From contig NZ_FYDD01000002.1 of NCBI RefSeq assembly GCF_900186585.1, positions 1-64,000 on the forward strand: a DNA stretch of 64,000 nucleotides. Direction: 5' to 3'. Source of the DNA: Massiliimalia timonensis (GTDB lineage Bacteria > Bacillota > Clostridia > Oscillospirales > Ruminococcaceae). Position 1 is the first letter of the stretch. Each line of letters opens with the position of its first letter. Below the pieces are notes generated by a model that did not search any database, was not told the origin of the DNA, and worked only from the letters and a program-made list of their open reading frames with translations. Made by a program: the position numbers and the translations under genes. Positions 1 through 9,157 of the stretch are shown in pieces.

Positions 1-67
1 TTAAGCTCACTTGCGTCGAAAATACTTGGCTGGCGACGGCCTGGGAAAATAGATAGACGCCGTCACG
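1..67 (+). rRNA. rrf: 5S ribosomal RNA, 3' part (partial)
   Basis: The first ~67 bases fit the 3' half of a bacterial 5S rRNA: an AAGCTC segment followed by a purine-rich loop E/helix IV region and a closing GACGCCGTCACG-like 3' strand. The 5' half lies outside the window. It is followed at once by a short hairpin and then tRNA-Asn, the usual tail of a clostridial rRNA operon. Recognised by pattern only; the exact 3' end is uncertain by a few bases. Confidence 0.7.
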
Positions 68-72
68 ATAGG

Positions 73-93
73 AACACCTGAAAAGGTGTTTTT
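73..93 (+). terminator. Hairpin with T-tract after 5S rRNA
   Basis: AACACCT pairs with AGGTGTT around a 4-base loop and is followed by three more T. It sits between 5S rRNA and tRNA-Asn, so it may be a weak terminator or a processing hairpin. Confidence 0.5.
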
Positions 94-102
94 GTCGTTT
101 AT

Positions 103-178
103 TCCTCCTTAGCTCAGTCGGTAGAGCATGCGGCTGTTAACCGCAGGGTCGTCTGTTCGAGCCAGACAGGGGGAGCCA
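103..178 (+). tRNA. tRNA-Asn (anticodon GTT)
   Basis: A full cloverleaf can be folded: acceptor TCCTCCT/AGGGGGA, D-arm GCTC...GAGC, anticodon stem TGCGG/CCGCA with loop CTGTTAA (anticodon GTT), and T-arm GTCTG/CAGAC with a TTCGAGC loop. The 3' CCA is encoded. It lies 35 bases after the 5S tail and is probably co-transcribed with the rRNA operon. Confidence 0.95.
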
Positions 179-181
179 AAA

Positions 182-216
182 AAAGAAGCAGAGAAAAATC
201 TCTGCTTCTTTTTTTA
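182..216 (+). terminator. Rho-independent terminator after tRNA-Asn
   Basis: GAAGCAGAGA pairs perfectly with TCTCTGCTTC and is followed by a run of T. It ends the rRNA/tRNA transcript. Confidence 0.9.
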
Positions 217-376
217 CTTTCTTTTGCCTGGTACGGAAAGCCTGCCCTGTGTTTCAACAGTTGTCCGAACGGCAGCGGCTGTCGGAACAATGCGAGTGTA
301 ACGAGTATTTGTTCTTTTGCAGTAGTCGTCTTTTTTCCTTTTTGTTCAATGAATGAGGGTTTCCGTGCGGAAACCC

Positions 377-505
377 TTACAGAAATCCTGTCTGCTCTGC
401 GATCTGATAAATTTTCAGTTTTGTCGTGCGCAGCAGTTCTTTGGACTGTTCGATCCTGTAATGATTGATAAATTCTACTTGATTTTTTATAGTAAATCTC
501 TTATA
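377..505 (-). pseudogene. Remnant of an AraC-family regulator (first HTH only)
   Basis: On the minus strand this stretch reads, between two stops, a peptide containing INHYRIEQSKELLRTTKLKI followed by YQIAEQTGF. This is the typical end of the first and start of the second helix-turn-helix of AraC/XylS regulators. It stops directly after TGF, where an intact protein would continue into SDPNYFSK-like sequence, and there is no start codon or N-terminal domain. A 9-bp hairpin (356-377) abuts the break. It is a decayed fragment; the neighbouring zinc dehydrogenase may once have been its target. Confidence 0.6.
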
Positions 506-553
506 CTAAAAGAAAAATAAGGGCGGTTGCCGGGTGTAAAGGGGATTTATAAG

Positions 554-1582
554 GTGAAAAGTGCGGTTTTTTATGGAAAACATGATCTGCGGCTAGAAGA
601 ACGAAAACTTCCCAAAGTAGGGGCAAATGATGTTTTGATTAAAGTAATGGCCTGCGGAGTTTGCGGGACAGATGTCCACATTTATGAGGGAGATAAAGGT
701 GCGGCAGATACAAATCCGCCAACCGTTTTGGGACATGAATTTTCCGGGATTGTAGAAGCCGTGGGGGATGCGGTTACCGAAGTAAAAATAGGCGATCGGG
801 TTTGTGTAGACCCCAACCAGCTGTGCGGGAAGTGCTATTACTGTAGAAGCGGGATCGGCCATTTCTGCGAAAATATGATTGGTATTGGAACGATTGTAGA
901 AGGCGGTTTCGCACAATATTGCTCGGTCAACGAATCACAGGTATATCATTTGACGGACAGCACTACCTTTGAGGAAGGTGCCATGACTGAACCTGTCGCC
1001 TGCTGCCTGCATGGGATAGATTTATGTGAAATCACCCCGTCTTCAACAGTTATGGTGATCGGCGGCGGTATGATTGGCTTACTGATGGTACAGCTAGCGC
1101 GTTTGGCTGGTGCCTACCGGGTTATTTTGCTGGAACCAGTTGAAGGAAAACGGGAATTGGGCAAGAAGTTAGGTGCGGATCTTTGTATCGATCCAATAAG
1201 CCAAGACGTCAAAGCAGTTTTAAAGGAGGAGAATATTGACCGGATCAACGTTGTGATTGAATGTGCAGGCTTAAAGCAGACGATTCGTCAGGCGATTGAT
1301 TTAGCGGGAAAATACTCTGTCGTTATGATGTTCGGTTTGACAAAACCGGACGACGAGGTGTCGATCAAGCCGTTTGAGATTTTCCAAAAGGAGGTCGTGT
1401 TAAAAGCTTCCTTTATTAACCCATACACACAACAGCGTGCTTTGGATCTGATCAACTCTAAAAAAATAGATGTAAGTTCTATGGTTTCAGAAATTCGGGG
1501 GTTGTCTGGGCTGGAAGAGGTGTTATCCAGTGCAGAACTGCGGCGAACAGGAAAATTTATCATTAACCCATGGAAAGAATAA
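554..1582 (+). CDS. Zinc-dependent medium-chain alcohol/polyol dehydrogenase
   Basis: A ~342-residue NAD(P)-dependent MDR dehydrogenase of the threonine/sorbitol dehydrogenase group. It has the catalytic zinc site (CGVCGTD near the N-terminus, GHEFSG), the four-cysteine structural zinc lobe (CGKCYYCRSGIGHFC), and a Rossmann motif VIGGGMIGLL. The GTG start is chosen because the family begins MKxAVFYGxxD and an AAGGGG Shine-Dalgarno lies 10 bases before it; a TTG start 27 bases upstream is the alternative. It stands alone, with a strong terminator behind it and a dead AraC remnant in front. The substrate cannot be read from sequence; a polyol or sugar alcohol is likely. Confidence 0.85.
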   Translation: MKSAVFYGKHDLRLEERKLPKVGANDVLIKVMACGVCGTDVHIYEGDKGAADTNPPTVLGHEFSGIVEAVGDAVTEVKIGDRVCVDPNQLCGKCYYCRSGIGHFCENMIGIGTIVEGGFAQYCSVNESQVYHLTDSTTFEEGAMTEPVACCLHGIDLCEITPSSTVMVIGGGMIGLLMVQLARLAGAYRVILLEPVEGKRELGKKLGADLCIDPISQDVKAVLKEENIDRINVVIECAGLKQTIRQAIDLAGKYSVVMMFGLTKPDDEVSIKPFEIFQKEVVLKASFINPYTQQRALDLINSKKIDVSSMVSEIRGLSGLEEVLSSAELRRTGKFIINPWKE

Positions 1583-1587
1583 CAAAT

Positions 1588-1624
1588 CAAAAAGACCGGA
1601 CGGAAATCCCGCCCGGTCTTTTTG
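1588..1624 (+). terminator. Rho-independent terminator
   Basis: AAAGACCGG pairs with CCGGTCTTT in a GC-rich stem followed by T5, starting 6 bases after the dehydrogenase stop. Confidence 0.9.
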
Positions 1625-1677
1625 TGTGCAGAAACGAGAAAGAATCACGAAATACAGAAAAAAAGGATAGAATGTAA

Positions 1678-1692
1678 TGTCGTATCACGACA
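1678..1692. promoter_or_regulatory. Short perfect inverted repeat upstream of the collagen-like gene
   Basis: TGTCGT-ATC-ACGACA lies ~23 bases before the start codon, next to the TACAAT-like sequence 1694-1699. It could be an operator or part of a sporulation promoter. I do not see a clean sigma-A -35. Confidence 0.3.
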
Positions 1693-1701
1693 ATACAATT
1701 A

Positions 1702-2677
<976 letters not shown>

Positions 2678-2704
2678 TGTCTGCAAGACAGGGCGGGAGG
2701 AATT

Positions 2705-3775
2705 ATGATTACCATTAGTTTGTGTATGATCGTAAAAAATGAAGAGGAAAACCTACCACGGTGTTTAAACACCGTGGCTGGGGTCTTTGACGAAGTTATT
2801 ATCGTGGATACCGGAAGCACGGACCGCACAGTAGAGATTGCGAAAAATTATACAGCACAGGTATACCCGTTCATCTGGACAGAAGATTTTTCAGCAGCGC
2901 GCAACTTTTCTTTTTCCAAGGCCAAGATGGAATATTGCATGTGGCTGGACGCAGACGATATTTTGACACCAGAGGACCGGAAAGCATTGATAGTCCTGAA
3001 AGAAACGCTTTCCGAAGAGGTTGACTGCGTGATGATGAAATACCGCACAGGGATGGAGGACAATTTGTGTTACTACCGGGAACGACTGCTAAAGCGTGAA
3101 AAAAATCCCAGATGGCATGGCTTTATTCATGAGGCGGTCGCCCCGTTTGGGGAGATTGTGTATTCTGATATTGCAGTGACCCATGCCAAAACATCACCCG
3201 GCGATCCGACGCGCAACCTGAAGATTTTTGAACATAAGCGCAGCCAGGGGGTGCCTTTTTCCCCGAGGGAGGAATTTTACTATGGACGAGAGCTTTATGA
3301 TAACCGGGAATATCAAAAGGCAGCCCGGCAGCTAGAGCAGTTTTTGGAAAACCCGGACGGTTGGACAGAAAATAAAATAGAGGCCTGCCGGATATTGGCA
3401 AATTGCAGTAAAAGCAATGAACAGGCATTATACTGGCTGTTCCACAGCTTTGCCTATAGCCTTCCGCGCGCGGAAACATGCTGTGACATCGGTTGGCGCT
3501 TTTTTCAGGAAAGCCGGTATGAACAGGCAATTTACTGGTATGAGCACGCGCTTTCCACCCCAAGGGACGACCAAAGTGGGGCTTTTGTTTTGCCGGACTG
3601 CTATGGATTTATTCCGGCTGTCCAGCTTTGTGTGTGTTATGACCGTTTGGGGAATCACACCGTAGCGCGTTTTTACCATGATCTTTCGGGTACGATCCAC
3701 CCGGAATCTGACATCTATCAGTACAATCAAGCCTATTTTGAGATGCTCGCGCAAAAGGAAAAAGAGGCGGGGTGA
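2705..3775 (+). CDS. Family 2 glycosyltransferase with C-terminal TPR-like repeats
   Basis: A 356-residue cytoplasmic glycosyltransferase. The GT-A fold starts at residue 1 with ISLCMIVKNEEENLPRCL, followed by EVIIVDTGSTDRT and the metal-binding DxD-like WLDADD near residue 80. The second half is helical and TPR-like (YYGRELYDNREYQKAARQLE; EQAIYWYEHAL), a layout seen in SPO/SunS-like enzymes that modify peptides or coat proteins. It lies 27 bases after the collagen-like gene with its own GGGAGG site, so the two form an operon. I infer that it places the first sugar on the Thr-rich collagen repeats. The donor sugar is unknown. Confidence 0.8.
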   Translation: MITISLCMIVKNEEENLPRCLNTVAGVFDEVIIVDTGSTDRTVEIAKNYTAQVYPFIWTEDFSAARNFSFSKAKMEYCMWLDADDILTPEDRKALIVLKETLSEEVDCVMMKYRTGMEDNLCYYRERLLKREKNPRWHGFIHEAVAPFGEIVYSDIAVTHAKTSPGDPTRNLKIFEHKRSQGVPFSPREEFYYGRELYDNREYQKAARQLEQFLENPDGWTENKIEACRILANCSKSNEQALYWLFHSFAYSLPRAETCCDIGWRFFQESRYEQAIYWYEHALSTPRDDQSGAFVLPDCYGFIPAVQLCVCYDRLGNHTVARFYHDLSGTIHPESDIYQYNQAYFEMLAQKEKEAG

Positions 3776-3790
3776 CCTGTCTCTTTTTCC
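3757..3790 (+). terminator. Terminator overlapping the glycosyltransferase end
   Basis: GGAAAAAGAG pairs with CTCTTTTTCC across a 14-base loop that contains the stop codon. The T-rich right arm could end the collagen/glycosyltransferase transcript. Confidence 0.55.
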
Positions 3791-3857
3791 TTGCGTCGTC
3801 ATAGGCCGGAAAAACTAAAATTATGGTTATCTTAAGATTTTCTTCTGATTTCCTTAG

Positions 3858-3886
3858 TTGAATCCCCACAGGGGATATGTTATACT
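3858..3886 (+). promoter_or_regulatory. Sigma-A promoter for the P-type ATPase
   Basis: TTGAAT (3858-3863), a 17-base spacer, and TATACT (3881-3886) preceded by a TG extended -10. Confidence 0.75.
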
Positions 3887-3940
3887 GTTCGTTGAAGTAT
3901 TCCAGAAAAGGAATAGCTGGTTCAAAGGAGATCGGAAGCT

Positions 3941-6295
3941 ATGGAGTGGAACGGACAGGGGCTGACTGAACAGGAAGTAGCCCAAAGGGTGGCCGCAGGA
4001 CAGATAAATGTCAACGTTGATGTAAAGACAAAATCAATCAAACGGATCTTAGTGGAGAATATCTTCTCCCTTTTTAACCTGATCAATTTTATGCTAGCGG
4101 CTGTACTGCTGGTCGTCGGTTCCTATAAAAACATGCTGTTTATGGGAGTCATCATCTGCAACACCCTGATTGGGATCATTCAGGAGATCCGCTCGAAACG
4201 GGCGGTGGACCGGCTTTCTATTGTGGTGTTAGAGCGAACGGAAGTACTGCGCGGCCGTGAGTTTGTGGAACTTCCTATAGAAGACATTGTTTTGGATGAC
4301 ATCATTCGGTTGGGGCGCGGTGCGCAGATCCCTTCTGATGCGGAGGTGGTATCCGGGGAATGTATGGTCAATGAAAGCCTACTGACCGGAGAATCCGACC
4401 TGATCCGGAAACGGGTGGGGGACACCTTGATGTCCGGCAGTTTTATCACAGGCGGCGAATGCATTGCCCGTGTCATCCATGTTGGGAAAGATAACTATGC
4501 TTCCCAGATCAATAGCAGCGCCAAGTATATCAAGCAGGTGAAATCAGAGATGATGACCACCTTTAACCGGATCATTCAGTTTGTTTCTATCATTATTTTC
4601 CCGTTAGGCGCGATTCTGTTCTGGAACCAGTACACCGCCGAGGGGGCAACCGCTTCTAGTGCGATCGTGAATACCGTCGCCGCGCTGATCGGCATGATTC
4701 CTGAGGGGCTGATCCTTTTGACCAGTACGGTGCTGGCGGTATCGGTGATCCGGCTTTCGCAAAACAAGGTTTTGGTCCAGCATTTATACTGTATTGAAAC
4801 GCTGGCACGGGTCGACGTACTGTGTCTGGATAAAACCGGGACTATTACCTGCGATGAGATGGAGGTAGAACGGGTGATCCCGCTTCCCGGGCAGGATGAG
4901 GGATCGGTTTCCCGCATTTTGGCCTCGATCGCCAAAGGATCGCACGATGAAAATTCTACCGTTAAGGCCTTGCAAAAGTATTACCAAAAAGAAGACAGCC
5001 TGCCGGTAGCGCGATTTGTTGATTTTTCCTCGGAAAAGAAATGGTCTGGGGCCGTGCTGGGTAACGGAGAAAGTTATGTGATGGGCGCCGGTGAATTTAT
5101 TCTAAAAGACCGTTTTTCTCTGGTGCGTGATACGATAGAACAGGTCGCGGGGTGCTTTCGTGTGCTGACAGTCGCCCATGTGCCGGGCGGGTTTACCGAG
5201 GACGGCGATATGGCTGGAGCGGCAGAACCAGTTGCGTTGGTGCTGATTCAGGATAAAATCAGGGAAGAAGCCAGTGATACGATCCGCTATTTCACCGAGC
5301 AGGGCGTGCGGCTGAAGGTGATTTCCGGGGACGGCGTGACTACGGTATCCAATATCGCCAGACAGGCGGGGATTCCCGACGCGCAGGAGGCTGTGGACGC
5401 TACCCTGTTAAAGACGGATGAAGCATTGAAAGAGGCGGCGGAACGCTGCCATGTGTTTGGGCGCGTGACCCCGCAGCAGAAGCAGAAGCTAATCCGGGCA
5501 ATGAAGGAGCACGGGCATACGGTCGCTATGACCGGCGATGGGGTCAACGATGTTTTGGCTTTAAAGGAAGCAGATTGCTCGGTCGCCATGGCCGCGGGGA
5601 GCGATGCGGCACGGAATGTAGCGCAGCTTGTACTGATCGAAAACGACTTTTCCGCCATGCCTAAGGTGGTGGCGGAGGGACGCCGTACCATCAACAATAT
5701 CCAGAGAAGCTCGTCTTTGTTTTTAGTGAAAACATTGTTTTCCATCCTGCTGGGGCTGCTGACGGTAGTGATTCATATGCGCTATCCGTTCCAGCCGATC
5801 CAGATGTCGTTGGTGGGGGCGTTTACCATTGGGATCCCCTCCTTTATTCTGGCGCTGGAGCCGAACCACGACCGCGTGACCGGGAAGTTCTTCTGGAACA
5901 TCATTTCCCGGGCAATTCCCGGCGCATTGACGATCGTTATCAATATCGGGCTGGTCTACTTGTTCCAGGGCTGGTTTGACCTGACTCATGAGCAGGTGTC
6001 CACAGTGGCGGTCGTGCTGACCGCGCTGACCGGTATCTTGCTGCTGCTTCGGATCTCGGTGCCGTTTACCCCGATCAGGACGGCGTTATTTCTCTTTGTC
6101 ATTACTGGGATGGGGATTGGCCTGACGGTATTCCGCTCCCTGTTCGAGATCGCCCCCTTTACCGCAGAGATGGGCTGGGTAATTGGGATTTTGAGCGTGG
6201 TTTGCGTATTGCTGTTCAGTTTGTTTTACGGGCTGATGAACCGCTTCTTTATAAAAAGCAGAAAGTCGGAAATACCGAAAAAAGGGAGAGCGTAA
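3941..6295 (+). CDS. Cation-transporting P-type ATPase (CtpE-like)
   Basis: A 784-residue P-type ATPase that couples ATP hydrolysis to ion transport across the cytoplasmic membrane. All core motifs are present: actuator TGES near residue 148, phosphorylation site DKTGTIT at about 297, and hinge TGDGVND at about 530. Membrane helices flank the cytoplasmic domains, with six or more predicted C-terminal helices. The helix-4 motif MIPEGLILLTS, the absence of an N-terminal heavy-metal domain and the short length match the CtpE/YfgQ-like branch (CtpE of mycobacteria is linked to Ca2+ uptake). The ion is therefore plausibly Ca2+ but is not proven by sequence. Monocistronic, with its own promoter and terminator. 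Confidence 0.85.
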   Translation: MEWNGQGLTEQEVAQRVAAGQINVNVDVKTKSIKRILVENIFSLFNLINFMLAAVLLVVGSYKNMLFMGVIICNTLIGIIQEIRSKRAVDRLSIVVLERTEVLRGREFVELPIEDIVLDDIIRLGRGAQIPSDAEVVSGECMVNESLLTGESDLIRKRVGDTLMSGSFITGGECIARVIHVGKDNYASQINSSAKYIKQVKSEMMTTFNRIIQFVSIIIFPLGAILFWNQYTAEGATASSAIVNTVAALIGMIPEGLILLTSTVLAVSVIRLSQNKVLVQHLYCIETLARVDVLCLDKTGTITCDEMEVERVIPLPGQDEGSVSRILASIAKGSHDENSTVKALQKYYQKEDSLPVARFVDFSSEKKWSGAVLGNGESYVMGAGEFILKDRFSLVRDTIEQVAGCFRVLTVAHVPGGFTEDGDMAGAAEPVALVLIQDKIREEASDTIRYFTEQGVRLKVISGDGVTTVSNIARQAGIPDAQEAVDATLLKTDEALKEAAERCHVFGRVTPQQKQKLIRAMKEHGHTVAMTGDGVNDVLALKEADCSVAMAAGSDAARNVAQLVLIENDFSAMPKVVAEGRRTINNIQRSSSLFLVKTLFSILLGLLTVVIHMRYPFQPIQMSLVGAFTIGIPSFILALEPNHDRVTGKFFWNIISRAIPGALTIVINIGLVYLFQGWFDLTHEQVSTVAVVLTALTGILLLLRISVPFTPIRTALFLFVITGMGIGLTVFRSLFEIAPFTAEMGWVIGILSVVCVLLFSLFYGLMNRFFIKSRKSEIPKKGRA

Positions 6296-6310
6296 GGCTC
6301 TCCCTTTTTT
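6282..6310 (+). terminator. Rho-independent terminator overlapping the ATPase stop
   Basis: AAGGGAGAGC pairs with GCTCTCCCTT, followed by more T; the loop holds the stop codon. Confidence 0.85.
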
Positions 6311-6330
6311 CCGGCAGGCAGGGGTTTTCA

Positions 6331-6359
6331 TTGACTTTTTAGACTGTTTGCAGTACAAT
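6331..6359 (+). promoter_or_regulatory. Sigma-A promoter of the transketolase operon
   Basis: TTGACT (6331-6336), 17 bases, TACAAT (6354-6359), about 80 bases before the first ATG. Confidence 0.75.
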
Positions 6360-6442
6360 AAACAATGTATTCAAGCAGAAATGCAGGGGGAAAACTGGAG
6401 TGGCTTTTCCTGTAAAAATTCGTAATTAGGTAGGTGTGTAGT

Positions 6443-7276
6443 ATGGATGTAAAACAACTGAAAAAAACTGCCAACGAAGTCCGTAAAGGTGCGATCGAAG
6501 CAGTGTACCAAGCAAAATCCGGGCATCCGGGCGGCTCTTTGTCCGCGGCAGACATTTTTACATATTTGTACTTTGTAGAGATGAATGTTGACCCTGAAAA
6601 TCCAAAGGCAGAAAACAGGGACCGTTTTGTATTAAGCAAAGGTCATGTTGCGCCGGGCTATTACAGCACATTGGCACATCGAGGCTTTTTCCCGGTGGAA
6701 GAATTAAAAACACTGCGGAAGGTCGGAGCAAGATTGCAGGGGCATCCGGACATGAAGCACATTCCGGGTGTTGATATGTCCAGCGGTTCGCTGGGACAGG
6801 GGATCTCCGCCGCATGCGGGATGGCAAAGGCCGGCAAGCTGATGGGCAGGGATTACCGCGTTTACACCCTGCTGGGCGACGGCGAGATCCAGGAAGGCCA
6901 GGTTTGGGAAGCGGCGATGTTTGCGGCGCACAACAAACTGGATAATCTGGTCGTAATCGTAGACAACAACGGCCTGCAGATCGACGGAAGCGTTGCGGAC
7001 GTGATGTCTCCATATCCGATCGATGAAAAGTTTAAAGCGTTCGGCTTTGAGGTTTTGACCATCGACGGTCACGATTTTGATGAAATAGCCGCCGCGTTCT
7101 CTAAGGCAAGGGAAACCAAAGGCAAGCCGACTGCCATTATTGCGAAAACTGTCAAAGGAAAAGGCGTTTCCTTTATGGAGAACCAGGCAAGCTGGCACGG
7201 GGCCGCTCCGAATGCGGAACAATACGAGATCGCAATGGCAGATTTAAACGCGATTGCAGCAGGATTGGAGGGCTAA
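6443..7276 (+). CDS. Transketolase, N-terminal (TPP-binding) subunit
   Basis: A 277-residue protein equivalent to the first half of a full transketolase. It binds thiamine diphosphate: the GDGEIQEGQVWEAAMFA motif, the downstream VDNNGLQ, and the early SGHPGGSLS and HGHVAPGYY-like (SKGHVAPGYY) segments are all visible. With the C-terminal subunit encoded 4 bases downstream it transfers two-carbon units in the non-oxidative pentose phosphate pathway. Split transketolases are common in Clostridia. ATG 6443 is chosen over an upstream GTG (6434) because it has the TAGGTAGG site at suitable distance and matches family N-termini. Confidence 0.93.
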   Translation: MDVKQLKKTANEVRKGAIEAVYQAKSGHPGGSLSAADIFTYLYFVEMNVDPENPKAENRDRFVLSKGHVAPGYYSTLAHRGFFPVEELKTLRKVGARLQGHPDMKHIPGVDMSSGSLGQGISAACGMAKAGKLMGRDYRVYTLLGDGEIQEGQVWEAAMFAAHNKLDNLVVIVDNNGLQIDGSVADVMSPYPIDEKFKAFGFEVLTIDGHDFDEIAAAFSKARETKGKPTAIIAKTVKGKGVSFMENQASWHGAAPNAEQYEIAMADLNAIAAGLEG

Positions 7277-7280
7277 GATA

Positions 7281-8222
7281 ATGGCAGATGTAAAGAAGAT
7301 CGCAACAAGAGACAGCTACGGGAACGCGTTGGTAGAATGCTTCCCTGATTTTCCGAATATGGTCGTTTTGGACGCCGACCTTGCGGCTGCGACCAAAACC
7401 GGGATCTTTAAGAAAGCATATCCGGAACGCCACATCGACTGTGGGATCGCGGAATGCGACATGATCGGCGTAGCTGCTGGTATGGCGGCGGCTGGCATGA
7501 TCCCGTTCGCAAGTTCCTTTGCCATGTTTGCGGCAGGACGCGCCTTTGAACAGGTAAGAAACTCGGTAGGCTATCCGCACCTGAACGTTAAGATCGGCGC
7601 GACCCATGCCGGGATCTCGGTTGGGGAAGACGGCGCGACCCACCAGTGCAACGAAGATATTGCTTTGATGAGAACCATTCCGGGCATGGTAGTGATCAAT
7701 CCGTCCGATGATGTGGAAGCAAAAGCTGCTGTCCGCGCCGCCTTAGAGCATGACGGCCCGGTTTACCTGCGTTTTGGACGTCTGGCTGTTCCGGTGATCA
7801 ACGATCGTCCGGATTATCGATTTGAGCTGGGCAAAGGCGTTACTTTGCGCGACGGAAAAGATATTACCATTGTTGCTTCCGGCCTGACTGTCAGCGAAAG
7901 CTTACAAGCGGCGGAAGATCTGGCAGCTGAGGGGATCGACGCGCGGGTCATCAACATCCACACCATTAAACCGATCGACGCCGAGCTGGTTGCGAAAGCT
8001 GCGGCGGAAACCGGAAAGATCGTAACTGTGGAAGAGCATTCAGTCATCGGTGGCCTTGGCGACGCTGTTATCGGCGCGATTGCTGAAAATCCGGTTCCAG
8101 TCTATAAAATCGGCGTAAATGACGAGTTTGGAAAATCTGGTCCGGCAACCGAATTGATCGACCTGTTTGGTCTGACTGCACCGCATATTGCAAAAAAAGT
8201 AAAAGAAGTATTAGGGAAATAA
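7281..8222 (+). CDS. Transketolase, C-terminal (pyrimidine-binding) subunit
   Basis: A 313-residue partner of the preceding subunit. It shows the pyrimidine-domain segments DADLAAATKT, GIAECDMIGVAAGMA (with the glutamate that activates thiamine diphosphate) and GATHAGISVGEDGATHQ, then the transketolase C-terminal domain ending in a GLTAPHIAKK-like motif. ATG 7281 is preceded by GGAGGG and overlaps the same ribosome-loading zone as the upstream stop; an upstream TTG (7254) lies inside the first gene and is less likely. The two subunits form one functional heteromer. Confidence 0.93.
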   Translation: MADVKKIATRDSYGNALVECFPDFPNMVVLDADLAAATKTGIFKKAYPERHIDCGIAECDMIGVAAGMAAAGMIPFASSFAMFAAGRAFEQVRNSVGYPHLNVKIGATHAGISVGEDGATHQCNEDIALMRTIPGMVVINPSDDVEAKAAVRAALEHDGPVYLRFGRLAVPVINDRPDYRFELGKGVTLRDGKDITIVASGLTVSESLQAAEDLAAEGIDARVINIHTIKPIDAELVAKAAAETGKIVTVEEHSVIGGLGDAVIGAIAENPVPVYKIGVNDEFGKSGPATELIDLFGLTAPHIAKKVKEVLGK

Positions 8223-8237
8223 TCTATTTCTCAAATA

Positions 8238-8276
8238 AAAAACCGGAAAGGGATTTTTCCCCTTTCCGGTTTTTTA
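8238..8276 (+). terminator. Terminator after the transketolase operon
   Basis: AAAAACCGGAAAGG pairs with CCTTTCCGGTTTTT and ends in T-rich sequence. It may act on both strands, since the convergent DUF2461 gene ends at 8274. Confidence 0.85.
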
Positions 8277-8966
8277 TTTGATGGATGCAGCGTTATATTC
8301 CTGTGCAACTTTCAGGAAGAACTGATAGACTGGGGCAAGGCGCTTTAACTCTGCCTGCAAAAATCCAGCGAGCCGGTCCGAAAAAAGCAGAGGGAAGTCT
8401 TTACTTTGAGCGATCACGCTGATTTCCCTTTGCTCCAGCCATTGGCGAAGCGGCTCCGGATATTCGGAAAAACGGGGGCGTTTATAGCGTTCTCCCACGA
8501 TCTGAAAGGCAGGGTGCGCGGCCAGCGCTTTCTGCGCCTTTTGGAAATCCCGGTCACCGCCGATGATTTTTTCCCGGAGAAGATTCATGTAAGCCGGCGA
8601 AGCGTGATAAAACCCGCAGCCGTATTCAAACCCATGCTGAGAGATTTCAAAATAGATGCCCGGCACCTCGGTGCCATGCATTTTTCCGCGTTTAAAGATG
8701 ATCCACATATTGTCGCGGTAAAGGGACTTATCATGGGAAAAACGGGTATCCCGTCTAATCCTGCAAATGGTCTTGTCCACCCGCGGAGCAGTTGTCAGCT
8801 TAGGGTCGATCTGAAGCACAGTAGGGGCCAAGGCCTCTGACAAATCGTGCAGAGGAGCGAATACCGTTTCCTGATAAGTATTTTTATGTTCTTCAAACCA
8901 TATACGACTATCATTGAAACGGTTTTCAAATAAAAAGTCCAGCGTCTGTTTGGAAAACAACTCCAT
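8274..8966 (-). CDS. DUF2461 family protein
   Basis: A 230-residue protein of the DUF2461 (TIGR02453) family, recognisable from the N-terminal FLFENRFNDSRIWFEEHK-like segment and the RIRRDTRFSHDKSLYRDN block. The biochemical function is not known. The ATG at 8966 is chosen because AAGGAGGGAACGTC precedes it and known members start just before this motif; the open frame continues 57 codons upstream without a plausible start. It stands alone, convergent with the transketolase operon. Confidence 0.8.
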   Translation of the reverse strand: MELFSKQTLDFLFENRFNDSRIWFEEHKNTYQETVFAPLHDLSEALAPTVLQIDPKLTTAPRVDKTICRIRRDTRFSHDKSLYRDNMWIIFKRGKMHGTEVPGIYFEISQHGFEYGCGFYHASPAYMNLLREKIIGGDRDFQKAQKALAAHPAFQIVGERYKRPRFSEYPEPLRQWLEQREISVIAQSKDFPLLFSDRLAGFLQAELKRLAPVYQFFLKVAQEYNAASIK

Positions 8967-9085
8967 GACGTTCCCTCCTTGTCTATGATAATTTATTATA
9001 GCACAAATCAAAAAAAATAACAGCTTGTATTTCGAGGATATAGAGCAGACTGATAAAAGCAGGCTTTTAAAAAAGCCGGAAAGTC

Positions 9086-9114
9086 TTGAAAGTTCAGGAC
9101 GGGTCATGTATAGT
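9086..9114 (+). promoter_or_regulatory. Sigma-A promoter of nadE
   Basis: TTGAAA (9086-9091), 17 bases, TATAGT (9109-9114). Confidence 0.65.
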
Positions 9115-9157
9115 ATATTATAGTGATTTGGATGCAAACAGCTAAAGGAGAATCATC

